Source: Nesterenkonia sandarakina (GTDB taxonomy: Bacteria > Actinomycetota > Actinomycetes > Actinomycetales > Micrococcaceae). From it: a stretch of 64,000 nucleotides of DNA. The notes beneath the pieces are model-generated. The model did not search any database and was not told where the DNA came from. It worked only from the letters and a program-made list of their open reading frames with translations. The translations under genes were made by a program, and so were the position numbers. Where the stretch lies: positions 310,001 to 374,000 of the forward strand of contig NZ_JACCFQ010000001.1 of NCBI RefSeq assembly GCF_013410215.1. Direction: 5' to 3'. Shown one piece after another: positions 1-10,055 of the stretch; position 1 is the first letter of the stretch, and every line of letters starts with the position of its first letter.

Positions 1-568
1 TCTCCACCGCGCGCGCTGGCAGCAGGATCCCGGGCACCGAGGCCTCGTCCCCGGCCAGCGCGGTGGGCACCATCAGCAGCTCAGCCCCGCGCACCGCGGC
101 GGCGCGGACCATCTCGGGGAACTCCACGTCGTAACAGACCAGCAGCCCCAGCCGCCGTCCACGCCAATGGATCACCGGCGGGGGCTGGTCCCCGGGGAGG
201 AACGCCGCCCGCTCCTCGGGTCCGAAGAGCTGGACCTTCTGGTAGCTGGCGAGCAGCTCGCCGTGGTCATCGGCGAGCTCGGCGGTGATTCCGCGCTGGT
301 CCGGCGCCTCGGTGCCGGGCAGGGACCACACCAGGGCGATCCCCCGCTCCCGCGCAATGCTGAGCAGCCTGGACCGCGCGGCCTCGACCTGCTTCGGGCT
401 GACCTGGGCGCGGATCATCTCCGGGACGTAGCCGAAGCCGAAGAGCTCCGGGGTGAGCAGCAGCTGCGCCCCCTGCGAGCGGGCCTGGGCTGCGGCGTCG
501 TCGATCAGATCGATATTGTGCTCCAGCGCCAGCGGGCGGGCGGTCTGCTGCATCAGGGCGATTCGCAT
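1..568 (-). CDS. carbon-nitrogen hydrolase (nitrilase superfamily), 3'-truncated by window edge
   Basis: The reading frame starts MRIALMQQ and runs off the left edge after about 189 codons, so the C-terminus is missing. The nitrilase-superfamily catalytic triad is visible: Glu in LLTPELFGFGY (about residue 41), Lys in SYQKVQLFGPEE, and Cys in LLVCYDVEFPE. These enzymes hydrolyse non-peptide C-N bonds (amides, nitriles, N-carbamoyl compounds) in the cytoplasm; the substrate cannot be told from the sequence. A GATACT hexamer lies 6 nt before the ATG (575-580 on the minus strand) and no Shine-Dalgarno is seen, suggesting a leaderless transcript. It lies about 50 nt downstream of the exporter gene on the same strand, so it may be read from its own promoter. 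The family call is firm and the substrate is open. Confidence 0.85.
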   Translation of the reverse strand, partial: MRIALMQQTARPLALEHNIDLIDDAAAQARSQGAQLLLTPELFGFGYVPEMIRAQVSPKQVEAARSRLLSIARERGIALVWSLPGTEAPDQRGITAELADDHGELLASYQKVQLFGPEERAAFLPGDQPPPVIHWRGRRLGLLVCYDVEFPEMVRAAAVRGAELLMVPTALAGDEASVPGILLPARAVE

Positions 569-622
569 GGGCCTAGTATCTCCCGAGCCCCTGATCGCGC
601 GAGCCCCTGCGCACGGCGGCGC

Positions 623-2725
623 TCAGCGGCGTCGACCCTTGGTGCGTTCATTGGACTGCAGCCGCTTGGTCAGTGGGCGCATCAGCACGTCGCCGAGCAC
701 GATCCCGGCGGCGATCGCCATGATGATGATCAGCGCGTCGAAGATCTCGTAGAGCCCGGCGGTCCGGTTGACCGAGGACTGGCTGATGGCGATCTGGTAC
801 ATCCCGCGGAAGACGATCAGCCCGGGGAGCATGAACATCATCGCCGGGACCGCCACCACCAGCTGCGGGGCGCGCAGTCGCAGCGCCACGACCCGGGCCA
901 GGGCCCCGACCACGGTGGCGCCCAGGATCGGGGTGAACCAGCCTCCGAAGCCCATCATCTCCCCGACCGAGACTCCGCCGAACCCGAGCGCGGCCACGGC
1001 TCCGGTGGGCAGCAGCAGCCGGTAGGGCGCCTGCTGCACGATGGCCGCGGTGATCGCGGTCAGGAAGACCAGTGCGGTGAGCACGCCCGGGTGGTAGATC
1101 CGCATGATCTCCCGGGTCACGTCCAGCTCCGGCGCTCCGGCGCGCCCGGTGAGCACGACGCCGACCATGATCCCTGCGGTGAGTCCGGAGAAGGCCACCA
1201 GCGAGGAGACCAGACGCCCGGCCGCAGTGATCGGGAAGGCGTTGATCGCGTCCTGGATGGCCGAGACGATCCGCACGCTGGGCAGCAGGATCATCAGTCC
1301 CCCGGCGACCACCATGGAGGTGGTGATCGGGGCGCCCAGGGTGAGCGCACACAGCGCCACGGCCGTGGCGAGGAAGCCGCCCACCGCGAGGGTGAAGATC
1401 TCCGGCACGCGCCAGATGGTGAGCTGGCGGATGACCGCGAGGACCAGAAGTGTCGCGAGGAACCCCAGCGAGGCGTCCAGCAGCGGGGCCCCGGTGTAGC
1501 TCGCGAAGAGCCCGGCGAAGAGCGCCCCCGCGGTGGCCACCACCCAGCGCGGGTATGGCTTGGGGTCCCGGAGGATGTCCTGCAGCGTCTCCTCGGCCTC
1601 GGCCCGAGTGATCCGTCCGAACGCGATATCGGTGACCAGGGTGTGCACCTCGGAGAGCGCCCGGAAGTTCGCGGACCAGGAGCGCACCACCCGCACCCGC
1701 GAGTAGGGCACCTTTCCGGGTGGGGACCAGTTGAGGATGATCGATTGGTTGGTGATGTCCACGTCGGTGTTCTTCATCCCGAACGCCGAGGTCACCGCGA
1801 GGATCGAGGTCTCCACCTCGAGTGCGCCCGCGCCGTACCGGAAGAGCGCCTCCCCGAGGTCCAGGACCAGGTTGATGGTGACGAGCTCGTCGGCCTCGCC
1901 TGGCTCCTGTGCCTGGTGCGGGTTCTCGAACGGGGTGCCGGAGAGCCAGTCCAGGGTCGACATCTGACCGGTCGCCTGGGAGACCTGGGAGACCGGTCGG
2001 ATGAGTCTCTGCGCCAGGAGCCGGCCAGGGAAGCTGGCCCGGCGGGCCGGGGTGAGCCCGTCCTGCTCGGGAGCCTCGGTGTGCCCCGTTGCGGGTGGGG
2101 CTCCCGCATCGGCGGGCCGGCCGGATCCTGGAACCGTCGCCGCGCCGGTCACCACGCCTGTGCCCGGGTGAGCTCCTACCCCCGTTCCGGTGTCCGGGGG
2201 GAAATAGGTTCCGGTGGGAAACAGCGGCGGGGCGCTGGAGTCTTCGAAGCGATAGGGCTCCCGGTCCGGCGCGGAGTCCTGGTCCTGGCGCGACTCCGGC
2301 CAATCCAGGTGAGCCTCCTCGGCGGCGGAGTGGTTCCAGGAGTCGACCACATGCTGGGTCAGGCTCTGCGTGAAGCTCAGCTCCGTCTCGGGCTCCTCCG
2401 CGGGACGCACGATCGGCCGGGGCAGGGCCGCCTGGTCCTGCCGATCGATGCGCGGATCGATCGCGGCACCCTGACCGCCGGCGTCGACACCGGTGCCGTT
2501 GATACGCGTGCTCTCACCACCAGGGCCGCCAGCGTCATTGCCGTCGACACCCGGGCCATCGACCCCCGAGCCGTCGACACCCGGCCCGTCGACATTCGGG
2601 CCGTGGACGCCTGAACCGTGGGCACCCGGGCGGCTGTCACCTGCGGCCGCTTGAGACTCGGCTGTGACGTCCCCGCTCGACGGCGAGAGTCCCGTGTCTG
2701 ACCGGCTTGAGTTCTGGGGCAACAT
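623..2725 (-). CDS. ThrE-family threonine/serine exporter with long disordered N-terminus
   Basis: This 700-residue protein matches the ThrE family of amino-acid exporters, which send threonine and serine out using the proton gradient. The conserved hydrophilic N-domain (Pfam ThrE) begins near residue 275 with VTINLVLDLGEALFRYGAGA and continues through TNQSIILNWSPPGK. About ten transmembrane segments fill residues 400-690. Corynebacterium ThrE is about 490 residues; the extra length here is a Gly/Pro/Asp-rich, low-complexity N-terminal region of about 260 residues, including GVDGPGVDGSGVDG-type repeats near residues 35-65. The ATG has a GGAGG Shine-Dalgarno 4-5 nt upstream, which supports this far-upstream start despite the odd N-terminus. 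Substrate specificity is inferred from family membership only. Confidence 0.85.
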   Translation of the reverse strand: MLPQNSSRSDTGLSPSSGDVTAESQAAAGDSRPGAHGSGVHGPNVDGPGVDGSGVDGPGVDGNDAGGPGGESTRINGTGVDAGGQGAAIDPRIDRQDQAALPRPIVRPAEEPETELSFTQSLTQHVVDSWNHSAAEEAHLDWPESRQDQDSAPDREPYRFEDSSAPPLFPTGTYFPPDTGTGVGAHPGTGVVTGAATVPGSGRPADAGAPPATGHTEAPEQDGLTPARRASFPGRLLAQRLIRPVSQVSQATGQMSTLDWLSGTPFENPHQAQEPGEADELVTINLVLDLGEALFRYGAGALEVETSILAVTSAFGMKNTDVDITNQSIILNWSPPGKVPYSRVRVVRSWSANFRALSEVHTLVTDIAFGRITRAEAEETLQDILRDPKPYPRWVVATAGALFAGLFASYTGAPLLDASLGFLATLLVLAVIRQLTIWRVPEIFTLAVGGFLATAVALCALTLGAPITTSMVVAGGLMILLPSVRIVSAIQDAINAFPITAAGRLVSSLVAFSGLTAGIMVGVVLTGRAGAPELDVTREIMRIYHPGVLTALVFLTAITAAIVQQAPYRLLLPTGAVAALGFGGVSVGEMMGFGGWFTPILGATVVGALARVVALRLRAPQLVVAVPAMMFMLPGLIVFRGMYQIAISQSSVNRTAGLYEIFDALIIIMAIAAGIVLGDVLMRPLTKRLQSNERTKGRRR
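2540..2629. repeat. 15-bp in-frame repeats in the ThrE-like gene
   Basis: About six degenerate 15-bp units (for example GCCGTCGACACCCGG on the plus strand) run head to tail. On the minus strand they encode a G-x-D-G-P/S-type pentapeptide repeat in the disordered N-terminus of the exporter. Because the unit is a multiple of three, copy-number change would keep the frame. Confidence 0.75.
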
Positions 2726-2948
2726 AGGGCCTCCGCGACGTGGAGCATCCGGGACGCACCCTGATCTGTGGTGTCAGTCTGTCACGCGCGAAGGACCTGA
2801 GAAACCCTTGCGCAGGATCAGATCTCGGCCCGGCGGTGGAGCTGCCCGACGGTGCCGTCCAGCACCGCCTGCTCCCGGCTCCGACCCCTCAGAACCTGAC
2901 CAGTCACAGCAGCGACCACCCATGGCTCGGATGGTCGGTGGAGCCGGC

Positions 2949-4568
2949 TCAGAACACCATGTCGAAGGCGAGCGGGCCCAGGAGCACCGTGAAGATCGTG
3001 ATCAGGATGACGCCGACCACGTTGAGGACCAGGCCGCCGCGGACCATCTCGGTGATCTTCACATAGCCCGTGGCGTAGACGATGGCGTTGGGCGGGGTGC
3101 CCACCGGGAGCATGAAGGCGCAGGTCGCGGCGAGCGCGGCCGGAATCAGCAGCGTCATCGGGTCCACCCCGATGCCCACGGCGACACCGCCCAGGATCGG
3201 GATGAAGGTAGCCGCTGTGGCAGTGTTGCTGGTGATCTCGGTCAGCAGCAGCACGATGAGCACCACCACTGCCAGGAGCAGGACGATCGGCAGTGCGCCG
3301 AGTCCGCTGACCTGCTCGCCGAACCAGGCGTCGAGCCCGGTGGCGGCCACGGCTGCGGCCAGCGAGAGTCCGCCGCCGAAGAGCAGCAGCACGCCCCAGG
3401 GCAGGCCCTCCTCGGCGTCCTTCCACTGCAGGGTCATGTTCCCGCGCTTGTCCCCGGGGATCAGGAACAGCAGGACGCCGGCGCCGATGGCGATCACGGT
3501 GTCATCGAAGAGCTCCAGCCAGGGCAGCTGCTCCGCGAGGTTTCCGATGCCGGAGAGCACGCCGGGAACGATCCAGCAGAAGGCGGCGGTGACGAAGACC
3601 CCGAGCACGACCTTCTCGCCCTGGCTCATCCGACCCAGACCGGCGATCTCCTCGTTGATCAGCTTCTTGCCGCCAGGGATCTCCTCGAGCTGGAAGCGGA
3701 ACATCACCCGGGTGATCAGCAGCCAGGACAGACCGATGAAGACGATCACGATCGGCACACCGAGCAGCATCCACTGGGCGAACCCGACGGTCTGGCCCAG
3801 CTCATCGCTGATGTACCCGGCGACGATGGCGTTCGGAGGTGAGCCCAGCAGCGTGCCGAGCCCGCCGATGGTCGCCGCCCAGGCGATGGAGAGCACCAGG
3901 GCGACGCCGAAGACCCGCACCTCGCGGTTCTCGATGACGTCGCTGATCGCCTTGCCCGAGCGGATCTCCTCGGAGAGGGACGCGCTCTCGGCGCTGGTGC
4001 CGGTGTTCCGGCTGTTCTCCACGACCAGGGTCAGCACGCTGAGCCCGATGGGCAGCATCATCAACGTGGTCGCGGTGTTGGAGACCCACATGGAGAGGAA
4101 TGCGGTCGCGATCATCATGCCCAGGATGATCTGCCGCGGATGTGTGCCGACCCGGCGCAGCGTGAGCAGCGCGATCCGGCGGTGCAGGTTCCATTTCTGC
4201 ATGGCGATGGCGATCAGGAAGCCACCGAGGAACAGAAAGACGATCGGGTTCGCATAGGGAGCCGTGACCTCAGCGATCTCCAGCGCGGTCAGCACCGGGA
4301 ACAGCACGATCGGCAGCAACGAGGTCACCGAGAGCGGCATCGATTCGGTCATCCACCACACGGCCATCAGCACCGCCACGGCGGCGACCGTGCGTGCATC
4401 CGCCGAGAGGTCTGCCGCACCGAGCAGCGCCCACACCAGGATCGCCAGCGCCACCCCCAGGCCGCGGAAGGCCCAGGTCCTCCCCGGAGCCCGGGCGGGC
4501 CCCGCCTCGTCGATGACGTCGCTGCGCTGCGCCGGGCCCGGCGTCGCACCCTCAGAATGATCAGTCAA
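2949..4568 (-). CDS. DASS-family (SLC13) sodium/dicarboxylate symporter
   Basis: The protein has the divalent anion:Na+ symporter (DASS/SLC13) architecture: about eleven membrane helices with two inverted copies of the substrate/sodium motif, seen as WVSNTATTLMMLP in the first half and LTEITSNTATAATFIP in the second, plus a conserved VGTPPNAIVYATGY segment near the end. Family members import succinate, malate, fumarate or citrate with Na+. I chose a TTG start at 4568 because a strong GAAGGAGA Shine-Dalgarno lies 7 nt upstream and the product then begins MTDHSEGATPG. An ATG 36 bases further upstream would put that Shine-Dalgarno inside the gene. The exact carboxylate is not determined. Confidence 0.9.
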   Translation of the reverse strand: MTDHSEGATPGPAQRSDVIDEAGPARAPGRTWAFRGLGVALAILVWALLGAADLSADARTVAAVAVLMAVWWMTESMPLSVTSLLPIVLFPVLTALEIAEVTAPYANPIVFLFLGGFLIAIAMQKWNLHRRIALLTLRRVGTHPRQIILGMMIATAFLSMWVSNTATTLMMLPIGLSVLTLVVENSRNTGTSAESASLSEEIRSGKAISDVIENREVRVFGVALVLSIAWAATIGGLGTLLGSPPNAIVAGYISDELGQTVGFAQWMLLGVPIVIVFIGLSWLLITRVMFRFQLEEIPGGKKLINEEIAGLGRMSQGEKVVLGVFVTAAFCWIVPGVLSGIGNLAEQLPWLELFDDTVIAIGAGVLLFLIPGDKRGNMTLQWKDAEEGLPWGVLLLFGGGLSLAAAVAATGLDAWFGEQVSGLGALPIVLLLAVVVLIVLLLTEITSNTATAATFIPILGGVAVGIGVDPMTLLIPAALAATCAFMLPVGTPPNAIVYATGYVKITEMVRGGLVLNVVGVILITIFTVLLGPLAFDMVF

Positions 4569-4832
4569 CGCACTGTCTCCTTCGTCATCTTCGATGTCAC
4601 ACAACCTCGTGTGACACGAACCACGTGCAGCTCGCAGCTAAGAGTACCTGCGGCGCGCTGGCCAGGGCCACAGGGTCGCGGGCTCCGCGGCCGACCCCGA
4701 TCCGCCGGCGGCCACGGCACCATCACACACATCAGGTTCAGTATGCTGGTCCCCGATGTTCTGGCACTCGCCTGCGCATTCGTCGCGGCGGGCTGCAGGC
4801 TCGATTCGCTGAGCCAAGGACGTGTGAGACAG

Positions 4833-6533
4833 ATGACCAGCCAGCACCAGAGGCCCGCTGCGGGCACCGACGCCGAACGCAATGGCACGGGACCCAGCGA
4901 CACAGGACCGAGCGACCGGGGACCAAGCGGCCCGCACCAGGGCCTCGGGGAGAACCACGCCGAACGCAACGGCGCGACGCCTCCCCGCTCCCGCCCCAGT
5001 GGGGTCTTCATCGTCTCCGTGGCGGCGCTGCTGAGCTTCGTGCTTTGGGCGGCCCTGGCCCCGGAGAGTCTGAACCTGGTGATGACGGCGGCGTCGAACT
5101 GGTCCTCACAGAACATCGGCTGGGCCTACCTGGTGGTCACCGCCGGGTGCATCGTGTTGATGATCTACCTCGGGCTGAGCCGGTTCGGGAAGATCCGCCT
5201 CGGCGCAGATGATGACCGCCCGCAGTTCAGCAACTGGTCCTGGATCGCGATGATCTGCGGCACCGTGATGGGCATCGGACTGATCAGCTACGGCGCGGCA
5301 GAACCGATGAGCCACTTCATGGTGCCCCCGCACGGGCTCGCCGAGCCGGAGACCATGGATGCCGCCGTGCGCGCCATGCAGTTCTCCTACTTCAACTGGG
5401 GACCCAATGCGTGGGCGCTGTTCGGCGTCTTCGGTCTGGCCATCGCCTACTCCACGCACCGGCTGCACAACACCGGACTGATCTCCCCGATGCTGCGCCC
5501 GGTGCTCGGCAAAAGCATGGACGGGTGGGCGGGTCAGCTCATCGACATCTTCACCATCATCGCCACCCTCTTCGGCACCACCACCTCGCTGGGGCTCGGC
5601 GCGGCGCAGATCGCGGAAGGGGTCAACAGCCTCACCGGCATCCCCTCGGACCTCTTCGTGCAGGTCATCATCATCGCCGGGATCACCGTGGTCTTCACCC
5701 TCTCCGCGATGTCCGGAGTCACCCGCGGCATCAAATGGATCAGCAAGGCGACCATGCTGGCTGCGGCCGCGCTCGGGCTCTTCGTGCTGATCGTGGGCCC
5801 GACCAGCTTCATCTCCAACCTCTACTTCCGCTCCATGGGGCAGTTCGTCGCGGAGCTGCCGATGGTCGCGCTGCTCACCCCGGGCACCCCCGAGGATCTG
5901 CAGTGGATGCAGTGGTGGACCTACTTCATGATGGCCTGGTGGCTGAGCTGGGGCGCCTTCGTGGGAATCTTCCTGGCAAAGATCTCCAAGGGGCGCACCA
6001 TCCGGGAGTTCGTGGTGGCGGTGCTGGGGGTCCCGACGCTGGTCTTCAGCCTGTGGTTCACCATCTTCGGCGGCGCCACGATCCACCTGGACATGTTCTT
6101 CGGGACCAGCCTCGGCGAGGCGACCCTGGAGGACACCAACGTGACCTTCTTCGCGCTGCTCGCCGAGCTGCCGCTCACCGCGGTGACCTCGGTGCTCACC
6201 GTGGCCATGGTGATCCTGTTCTTCGTCTCCAGCGCGGATTCGAACACCTTCGTGCTCAGCGTGCTCTCCTCCCGCGGCTCGATGCAGCCCAGGCGCCCGA
6301 TGCTGGCCACCTGGGGCCTGCTGACCGGGCTGTGCGCCGTCGTCCTGCTGATCGCCGGCGGACTCGAGGCGCTGCAGCAGACCGCGCTGCTCTCCGCGGT
6401 GCCGTTCACGATCATCGTGACCCTGCTGGGGATCTCGCTGATCAAACAGCTGCGCGCCGATCCCCGGTTCACCCACGCCGGGGCGCCCCGCGCGGCGCCC
6501 GGCACCTCCGGCGACGCCGAGCCGCGCCCCTAG
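4833..6533 (+). CDS. BCCT-family betaine/choline/carnitine transporter
   Basis: The 566-residue product belongs to the BCCT family, secondary transporters with twelve membrane helices that take up quaternary ammonium compounds such as glycine betaine, often with Na+ and in response to osmotic stress. The family signature is present (WWTYFMMAWWLSWGAFVG followed by IFLAKISKGRTIREF), as is the Gly-rich helix TVMGIGLISYGAAEPMSHF. About 60 hydrophilic residues precede the first helix. The open frame extends far upstream, but the ATG at 4833 (MTSQHQRPAAG) is the sensible start, with AAGGA 12 nt before it. An adjacent ureohydrolase gene follows on the same strand, so transport of a guanidino or quaternary amine is possible but is inference. 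Confidence 0.9.
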   Translation: MTSQHQRPAAGTDAERNGTGPSDTGPSDRGPSGPHQGLGENHAERNGATPPRSRPSGVFIVSVAALLSFVLWAALAPESLNLVMTAASNWSSQNIGWAYLVVTAGCIVLMIYLGLSRFGKIRLGADDDRPQFSNWSWIAMICGTVMGIGLISYGAAEPMSHFMVPPHGLAEPETMDAAVRAMQFSYFNWGPNAWALFGVFGLAIAYSTHRLHNTGLISPMLRPVLGKSMDGWAGQLIDIFTIIATLFGTTTSLGLGAAQIAEGVNSLTGIPSDLFVQVIIIAGITVVFTLSAMSGVTRGIKWISKATMLAAAALGLFVLIVGPTSFISNLYFRSMGQFVAELPMVALLTPGTPEDLQWMQWWTYFMMAWWLSWGAFVGIFLAKISKGRTIREFVVAVLGVPTLVFSLWFTIFGGATIHLDMFFGTSLGEATLEDTNVTFFALLAELPLTAVTSVLTVAMVILFFVSSADSNTFVLSVLSSRGSMQPRRPMLATWGLLTGLCAVVLLIAGGLEALQQTALLSAVPFTIIVTLLGISLIKQLRADPRFTHAGAPRAAPGTSGDAEPRP

Positions 6534-6593
6534 CCAGCACCGAGCCCGCGCTGTTGCCGCGATCTGGGCAGTCGCCGCGCAAGAATGAGGCGT

Positions 6594-7616
6594 ATGAGCA
6601 CCCACGACGCGCACGCAGATCACCCGGATACACCTGCAACCCCTGAGTCAGCAGAGGTCCCGCGGTCCCCGGTGGGGCCCCGGGACAGTTCCCGTACGCC
6701 GCGCTTCGCCGGGGCGGCGAGCTTCGCGCTGCTGCCGCTGCTGGACGCCGTGGGCACCGCAGACATCGCGGTCACCGGGGTGCCGTTCGACTCCGGGGTC
6801 AGCTACCGGCCCGGCGCCCGGTTCGGACCCTCCCATGTGCGGGAGTCTTCCCGGCTGCTGCGCCCGTACAACCCGGCTCAGGACATCGCGCCCTTCGCGG
6901 TGCAGCAGGTGGCCGACGCCGGGGACATCGTCGCGAACCCGTTCGACCTGGACGAGGCCATGGAGCAGGTCTATCAGGGCGCGAAGCAGCTGCTGACCCG
7001 GGCGGACCGGCTCGCGGTGATCGGCGGGGATCACACGATCGCGTACCCGCTGCTGCGCGCTGCGGCGGAGAAGCACGGGCCGGTGGCGGTGCTGCACGCC
7101 GACGCGCACCTGGACACCTGGGACACCTATTTCGGGGTGCCGCTGACCCACGGCACCCCGTTCCGGCGCGCCTCCGAGGATGGGTTCATCGATCTGACCG
7201 CGAGTGCGCATCTCGGGATCCGCGGACCGCTCTACGGCAAGGGCGATCTCACCGAGGACGCGGCGCTGGGCTTCCAGATCACCAGCAGCGAGTTCATCGA
7301 GGAACACGGGGTCCCCGCGGCGATCACCCGGCTCAAGGAGCGCCTGGCCGGGAAGCCGGTCTACATCTCGGTGGACATCGACGTGCTGGACCCGGCTCAC
7401 GCCCCCGGAACCGGGACACCGGAGGCCGGGGGGCTCACCAGCCGGGAACTGCTGCGGATCATCCGCTCCCTGAGCGATCAGCAGATCGTCGGGGTCGACG
7501 TCGTGGAGGTCTCCCCCGCCTACGACCACGCCCAGCTGACCGGGATCGCGGCCGCGCACGTGCTCTACGAGCTGATCTCCGCCATGGGCGCCGAGAAGGC
7601 CCGGCCAGCGCGTTGA
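6594..7616 (+). CDS. speB: agmatinase-like ureohydrolase (arginase/agmatinase family)
   Basis: The product is a Mn2+-dependent ureohydrolase that releases urea from a guanidino compound such as agmatine or 4-guanidinobutyrate. All metal-binding motifs are intact: GGDHT (about residue 144), DAHLD (about 170) and [19 protein letters not shown] (about 260). Length (about 340 residues) is normal for agmatinases. I prefer the ATG at 6594 (MSTHDAHAD) over 6585: AAGAAT lies 7 nt before it and GAGG 3 nt before it. It follows the BCCT gene by 60 nt in the same direction. The symbol reflects family resemblance; guanidinobutyrase or guanidinopropionase activity cannot be excluded. Confidence 0.85.
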   Translation: MSTHDAHADHPDTPATPESAEVPRSPVGPRDSSRTPRFAGAASFALLPLLDAVGTADIAVTGVPFDSGVSYRPGARFGPSHVRESSRLLRPYNPAQDIAPFAVQQVADAGDIVANPFDLDEAMEQVYQGAKQLLTRADRLAVIGGDHTIAYPLLRAAAEKHGPVAVLHADAHLDTWDTYFGVPLTHGTPFRRASEDGFIDLTASAHLGIRGPLYGKGDLTEDAALGFQITSSEFIEEHGVPAAITRLKERLAGKPVYISVDIDVLDPAHAPGTGTPEAGGLTSRELLRIIRSLSDQQIVGVDVVEVSPAYDHAQLTGIAAAHVLYELISAMGAEKARPAR

Positions 7617-7662
7617 CCGCGCCGGCCGGGCCTCAGGGCTCAGCTCGGGTCCTCAGTGCACC

Positions 7663-9537
7663 TCAGGGGGTCAGACGACGTCGCAGCTCTTCGCTCTGGG
7701 CCGCGATGGACTCCGGCAGGGAATCGCCGAACTGGGCGAACCATTCATCGATGCCCTCCAGTTCGGTGATCCACTCGTCGCGGTGCACGGTGATCGAATC
7801 GGTCAGCGCCTCGGGAGAGATCTCCAGCCCGGAGAGGTCCAGGCCGTCCATCGTGGGGGTGAAACCGATCGGGGTCTCCACGGCCTTCCCGCCGCCCTCC
7901 AGGCGTTCGGTGACCCACTTGAGCACCCGAGAGTTCTCGGAGAACCCGGGCCAGGCGATCTTCCCGTCGCGACCCTTGCGGAACCAGTTCACCAGGAAGA
8001 TCTCCGGCAGCTTCGCCTGATCGGCCTCATCGGAGACCTCCACCCAGTGCTTGAGGTAGTCCCCGGCGTCGTAGCCGATGAACGGCAGCATCGCCATCGG
8101 GTCACGGCGCACATTGCCCACCGCCCCCTCGGCCGCCGCGGTGGTCTCCGAGGAGAGCGTGGCGCCGAAGAAGATCCCGTGGTTCCAGTCACGGGCCTGG
8201 GTGACCAGCGGGACGGTGGTCTTGCGCCGGCCGCCGAAGAGGATCGCATCCAGCTTCACCCCGTTGGGCTCGAAGTACTCCTCGGCGAGCATGTCGGTCT
8301 GATCGATCGGGGTGCAGAACCGGGCGTTGGGGTGCGCCGCGGGCAGATCGGACTCCGGAGTCCAGTCCTCACCGCGCCAGTCGGTCAGGTGCGCCGGGGG
8401 CTCCTGGGTCATGCCCTCCCACCAGACCCCGCCGTCGTCGGTGAGCGCGCAGTTGGTGAACACGGAGTTGCCCTTGGCGATGGCTCGCATGGCATTGGCG
8501 TTGGTGTGCCAGCCGGTGCCCGGGGCGACGCCGAAGTAGCCGGACTCCGGGTTGATGACCCGGAACTCGCCGTCGTGCCCGGGCCGGATCCAGGTGATGT
8601 CATCACCGAGGGTCTCGGCCTTCCACCCATCCAGGGTGGGGTCGATCAGCGCGAGGTTCGTCTTCCCGCAGGCCGAGGGGAAGGCGCCGGCGATGATGTA
8701 GCTGCGGTTCGCGGGGCTGGTGAGCTTGAGGATGAGCATGTGCTCGGCCAGCCAGCCCTCGTCCCGGGCCATCACCGAAGCGATGCGCAGGGCGTAGCAC
8801 TTCTTCCCCAGCAGGGCGTTGCCGCCGTAGCCGGAGCCGTAGGACCAGATCTCTCGGGTCTCCGGGTAGTGCACGATGTACTTCTCCTCGTTGCACGGCC
8901 AGGGGACATCGCGCTGCCCTGACTCCAGGGGCGCGCCGACCGAGTGCACCGCGGGGACGAAGAACGCGTCCAGCTCCTGAATCTTGTGCAGCACATCGGT
9001 GCCGATCCGGGCCATGATGCGCATACTGGTGACCACATAGGCGGAGTCGGTGATCTCCACGCCGAATTTGGGGTCCTCCGCGTCGAGGTGGCCCATCACG
9101 AAGGGGATCACGTACATGGTGCGCCCGCGCATGGCGCCGTCGAAGACCCCGCGCAGGGTCTCGCGCATCTGCGCCGGCTCGACCCAGTTGTTGGTGAAGC
9201 CGGCATCGCGCTCGTTCTCGGAGCAGATGAAGGTGCGCGACTCCACCCGGGCCACATCGGCCGGGTCGGAGAACGCGGCGAAGGAGTTCGGGAAGTCGGG
9301 GCTGGTGAGTCGGGTGAATGTGCCCGCCTCGACGAGTTCGTCGGTGAGTCTGCGGTGCTCCGCCTCGGATCCATCCACCCAGTGGATCCGGTCTGGCTGG
9401 GTCAGGGCTGCGATCTCCTCGACGAAGCTCAGCAGCGGGGGGTGTGTCGTGGGAGCATCAGCAGTGATCGCGGAATCCGAGGTCCTCGATCCACTGGCCT
9501 TATTCGCACCGGGCGCCGTTGCAACGGTGTTGACCAT
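7663..9537 (-). CDS. pckG: phosphoenolpyruvate carboxykinase (GTP)
   Basis: This 624-residue enzyme is the GTP-dependent PEP carboxykinase that converts oxaloacetate and GTP to PEP, CO2 and GDP, the entry step of gluconeogenesis. Diagnostic segments are the P-loop with the reactive cysteine, [13 protein letters not shown] (about residue 285), [10 protein letters not shown], the [16 protein letters not shown] block, and the substrate-binding region [12 protein letters not shown]. Length matches the actinobacterial family. A GGAGGG Shine-Dalgarno sits 6 nt before the ATG. The gene is convergent with the ureohydrolase upstream in the window and separated by 46 nt. The N-terminal 30 residues are Ala/Thr-rich and not conserved in the family. 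Confidence 0.97.
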   Translation of the reverse strand: MVNTVATAPGANKASGSRTSDSAITADAPTTHPPLLSFVEEIAALTQPDRIHWVDGSEAEHRRLTDELVEAGTFTRLTSPDFPNSFAAFSDPADVARVESRTFICSENERDAGFTNNWVEPAQMRETLRGVFDGAMRGRTMYVIPFVMGHLDAEDPKFGVEITDSAYVVTSMRIMARIGTDVLHKIQELDAFFVPAVHSVGAPLESGQRDVPWPCNEEKYIVHYPETREIWSYGSGYGGNALLGKKCYALRIASVMARDEGWLAEHMLILKLTSPANRSYIIAGAFPSACGKTNLALIDPTLDGWKAETLGDDITWIRPGHDGEFRVINPESGYFGVAPGTGWHTNANAMRAIAKGNSVFTNCALTDDGGVWWEGMTQEPPAHLTDWRGEDWTPESDLPAAHPNARFCTPIDQTDMLAEEYFEPNGVKLDAILFGGRRKTTVPLVTQARDWNHGIFFGATLSSETTAAAEGAVGNVRRDPMAMLPFIGYDAGDYLKHWVEVSDEADQAKLPEIFLVNWFRKGRDGKIAWPGFSENSRVLKWVTERLEGGGKAVETPIGFTPTMDGLDLSGLEISPEALTDSITVHRDEWITELEGIDEWFAQFGDSLPESIAAQSEELRRRLTP

Positions 9538-9748
9538 TGTTTCCCTCCATTGGGTACAGGTTCTCTCTGACCCCCTCCTGGTTGGTGCGACCAGGACCCA
9601 AGGAAGTGGACATCGTCGATGCCCCGAGTGAGCACAGCATTGTGCCCCCTCATCCCTGCGTCCCCGTCAACACCGATGGGGACCAGCTGTAGACCACTGT
9701 AGCGGTCCAACATGACAGGGCTGTAAACGACGGAGCCCCACCGATGAT

Positions 9749-9777
9749 TTGTTCGCCCCCACGGGTCCGTGTATAGT
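9749..9777 (+). promoter_or_regulatory. predicted promoter for tRNA-Arg
   Basis: A -35-like TTGTTC (9749-9754) and a -10 TATAGT (9772-9777) are separated by 17 bp and end 47 nt upstream of the mature tRNA. The predicted primary transcript would have a short 5' leader removed by RNase P. Confidence 0.6.
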
Positions 9778-9824
9778 TTTCTAGGTCGCGATCGCCCAGC
9801 GGTCAGGCAGAAATAATTGAAGAT

Positions 9825-9901
<77 letters not shown>

Positions 9902-9912
9902 GATATATCCGA

Positions 9913-9950
9913 GAACACCCCTTGAATCCCAGGATTCAGGGGGTGTTCTT
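9913..9950 (+). terminator. rho-independent terminator after tRNA-Arg
   Basis: A near-perfect 17-bp stem (GAACACCCCTTGAATCC with GGATTCAGGGGGTGTTC) with a 2-3 nt loop starts 12 nt after the tRNA and is followed by a short T-rich run. Confidence 0.8.
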
Positions 9951-10055
9951 GTATGTCCTGAGACCCTGCAGATGAGACCTTGCCGCCCAGACCTGCACTG
10001 GCTAGTCTCGGCCCAGGCCGCTCAACGGCGCCACCCCTGGGAACGAGGTTCCGCC

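Noticed and set aside
167-2614. 815-residue open frame on the plus strand
   Set aside because: It is antisense to the clear ThrE-type exporter, has charged low-complexity composition typical of a shadow frame in GC-rich DNA, and matches no family.
4140-4832. Upstream extension of the BCCT frame
   Set aside because: It overlaps the DASS gene on the opposite strand and lacks any transporter sequence; the ATG at 4833 fits the family.
5106-6623. 505-residue open frame on the minus strand
   Set aside because: Antisense of the BCCT transporter; no domains and extreme composition.
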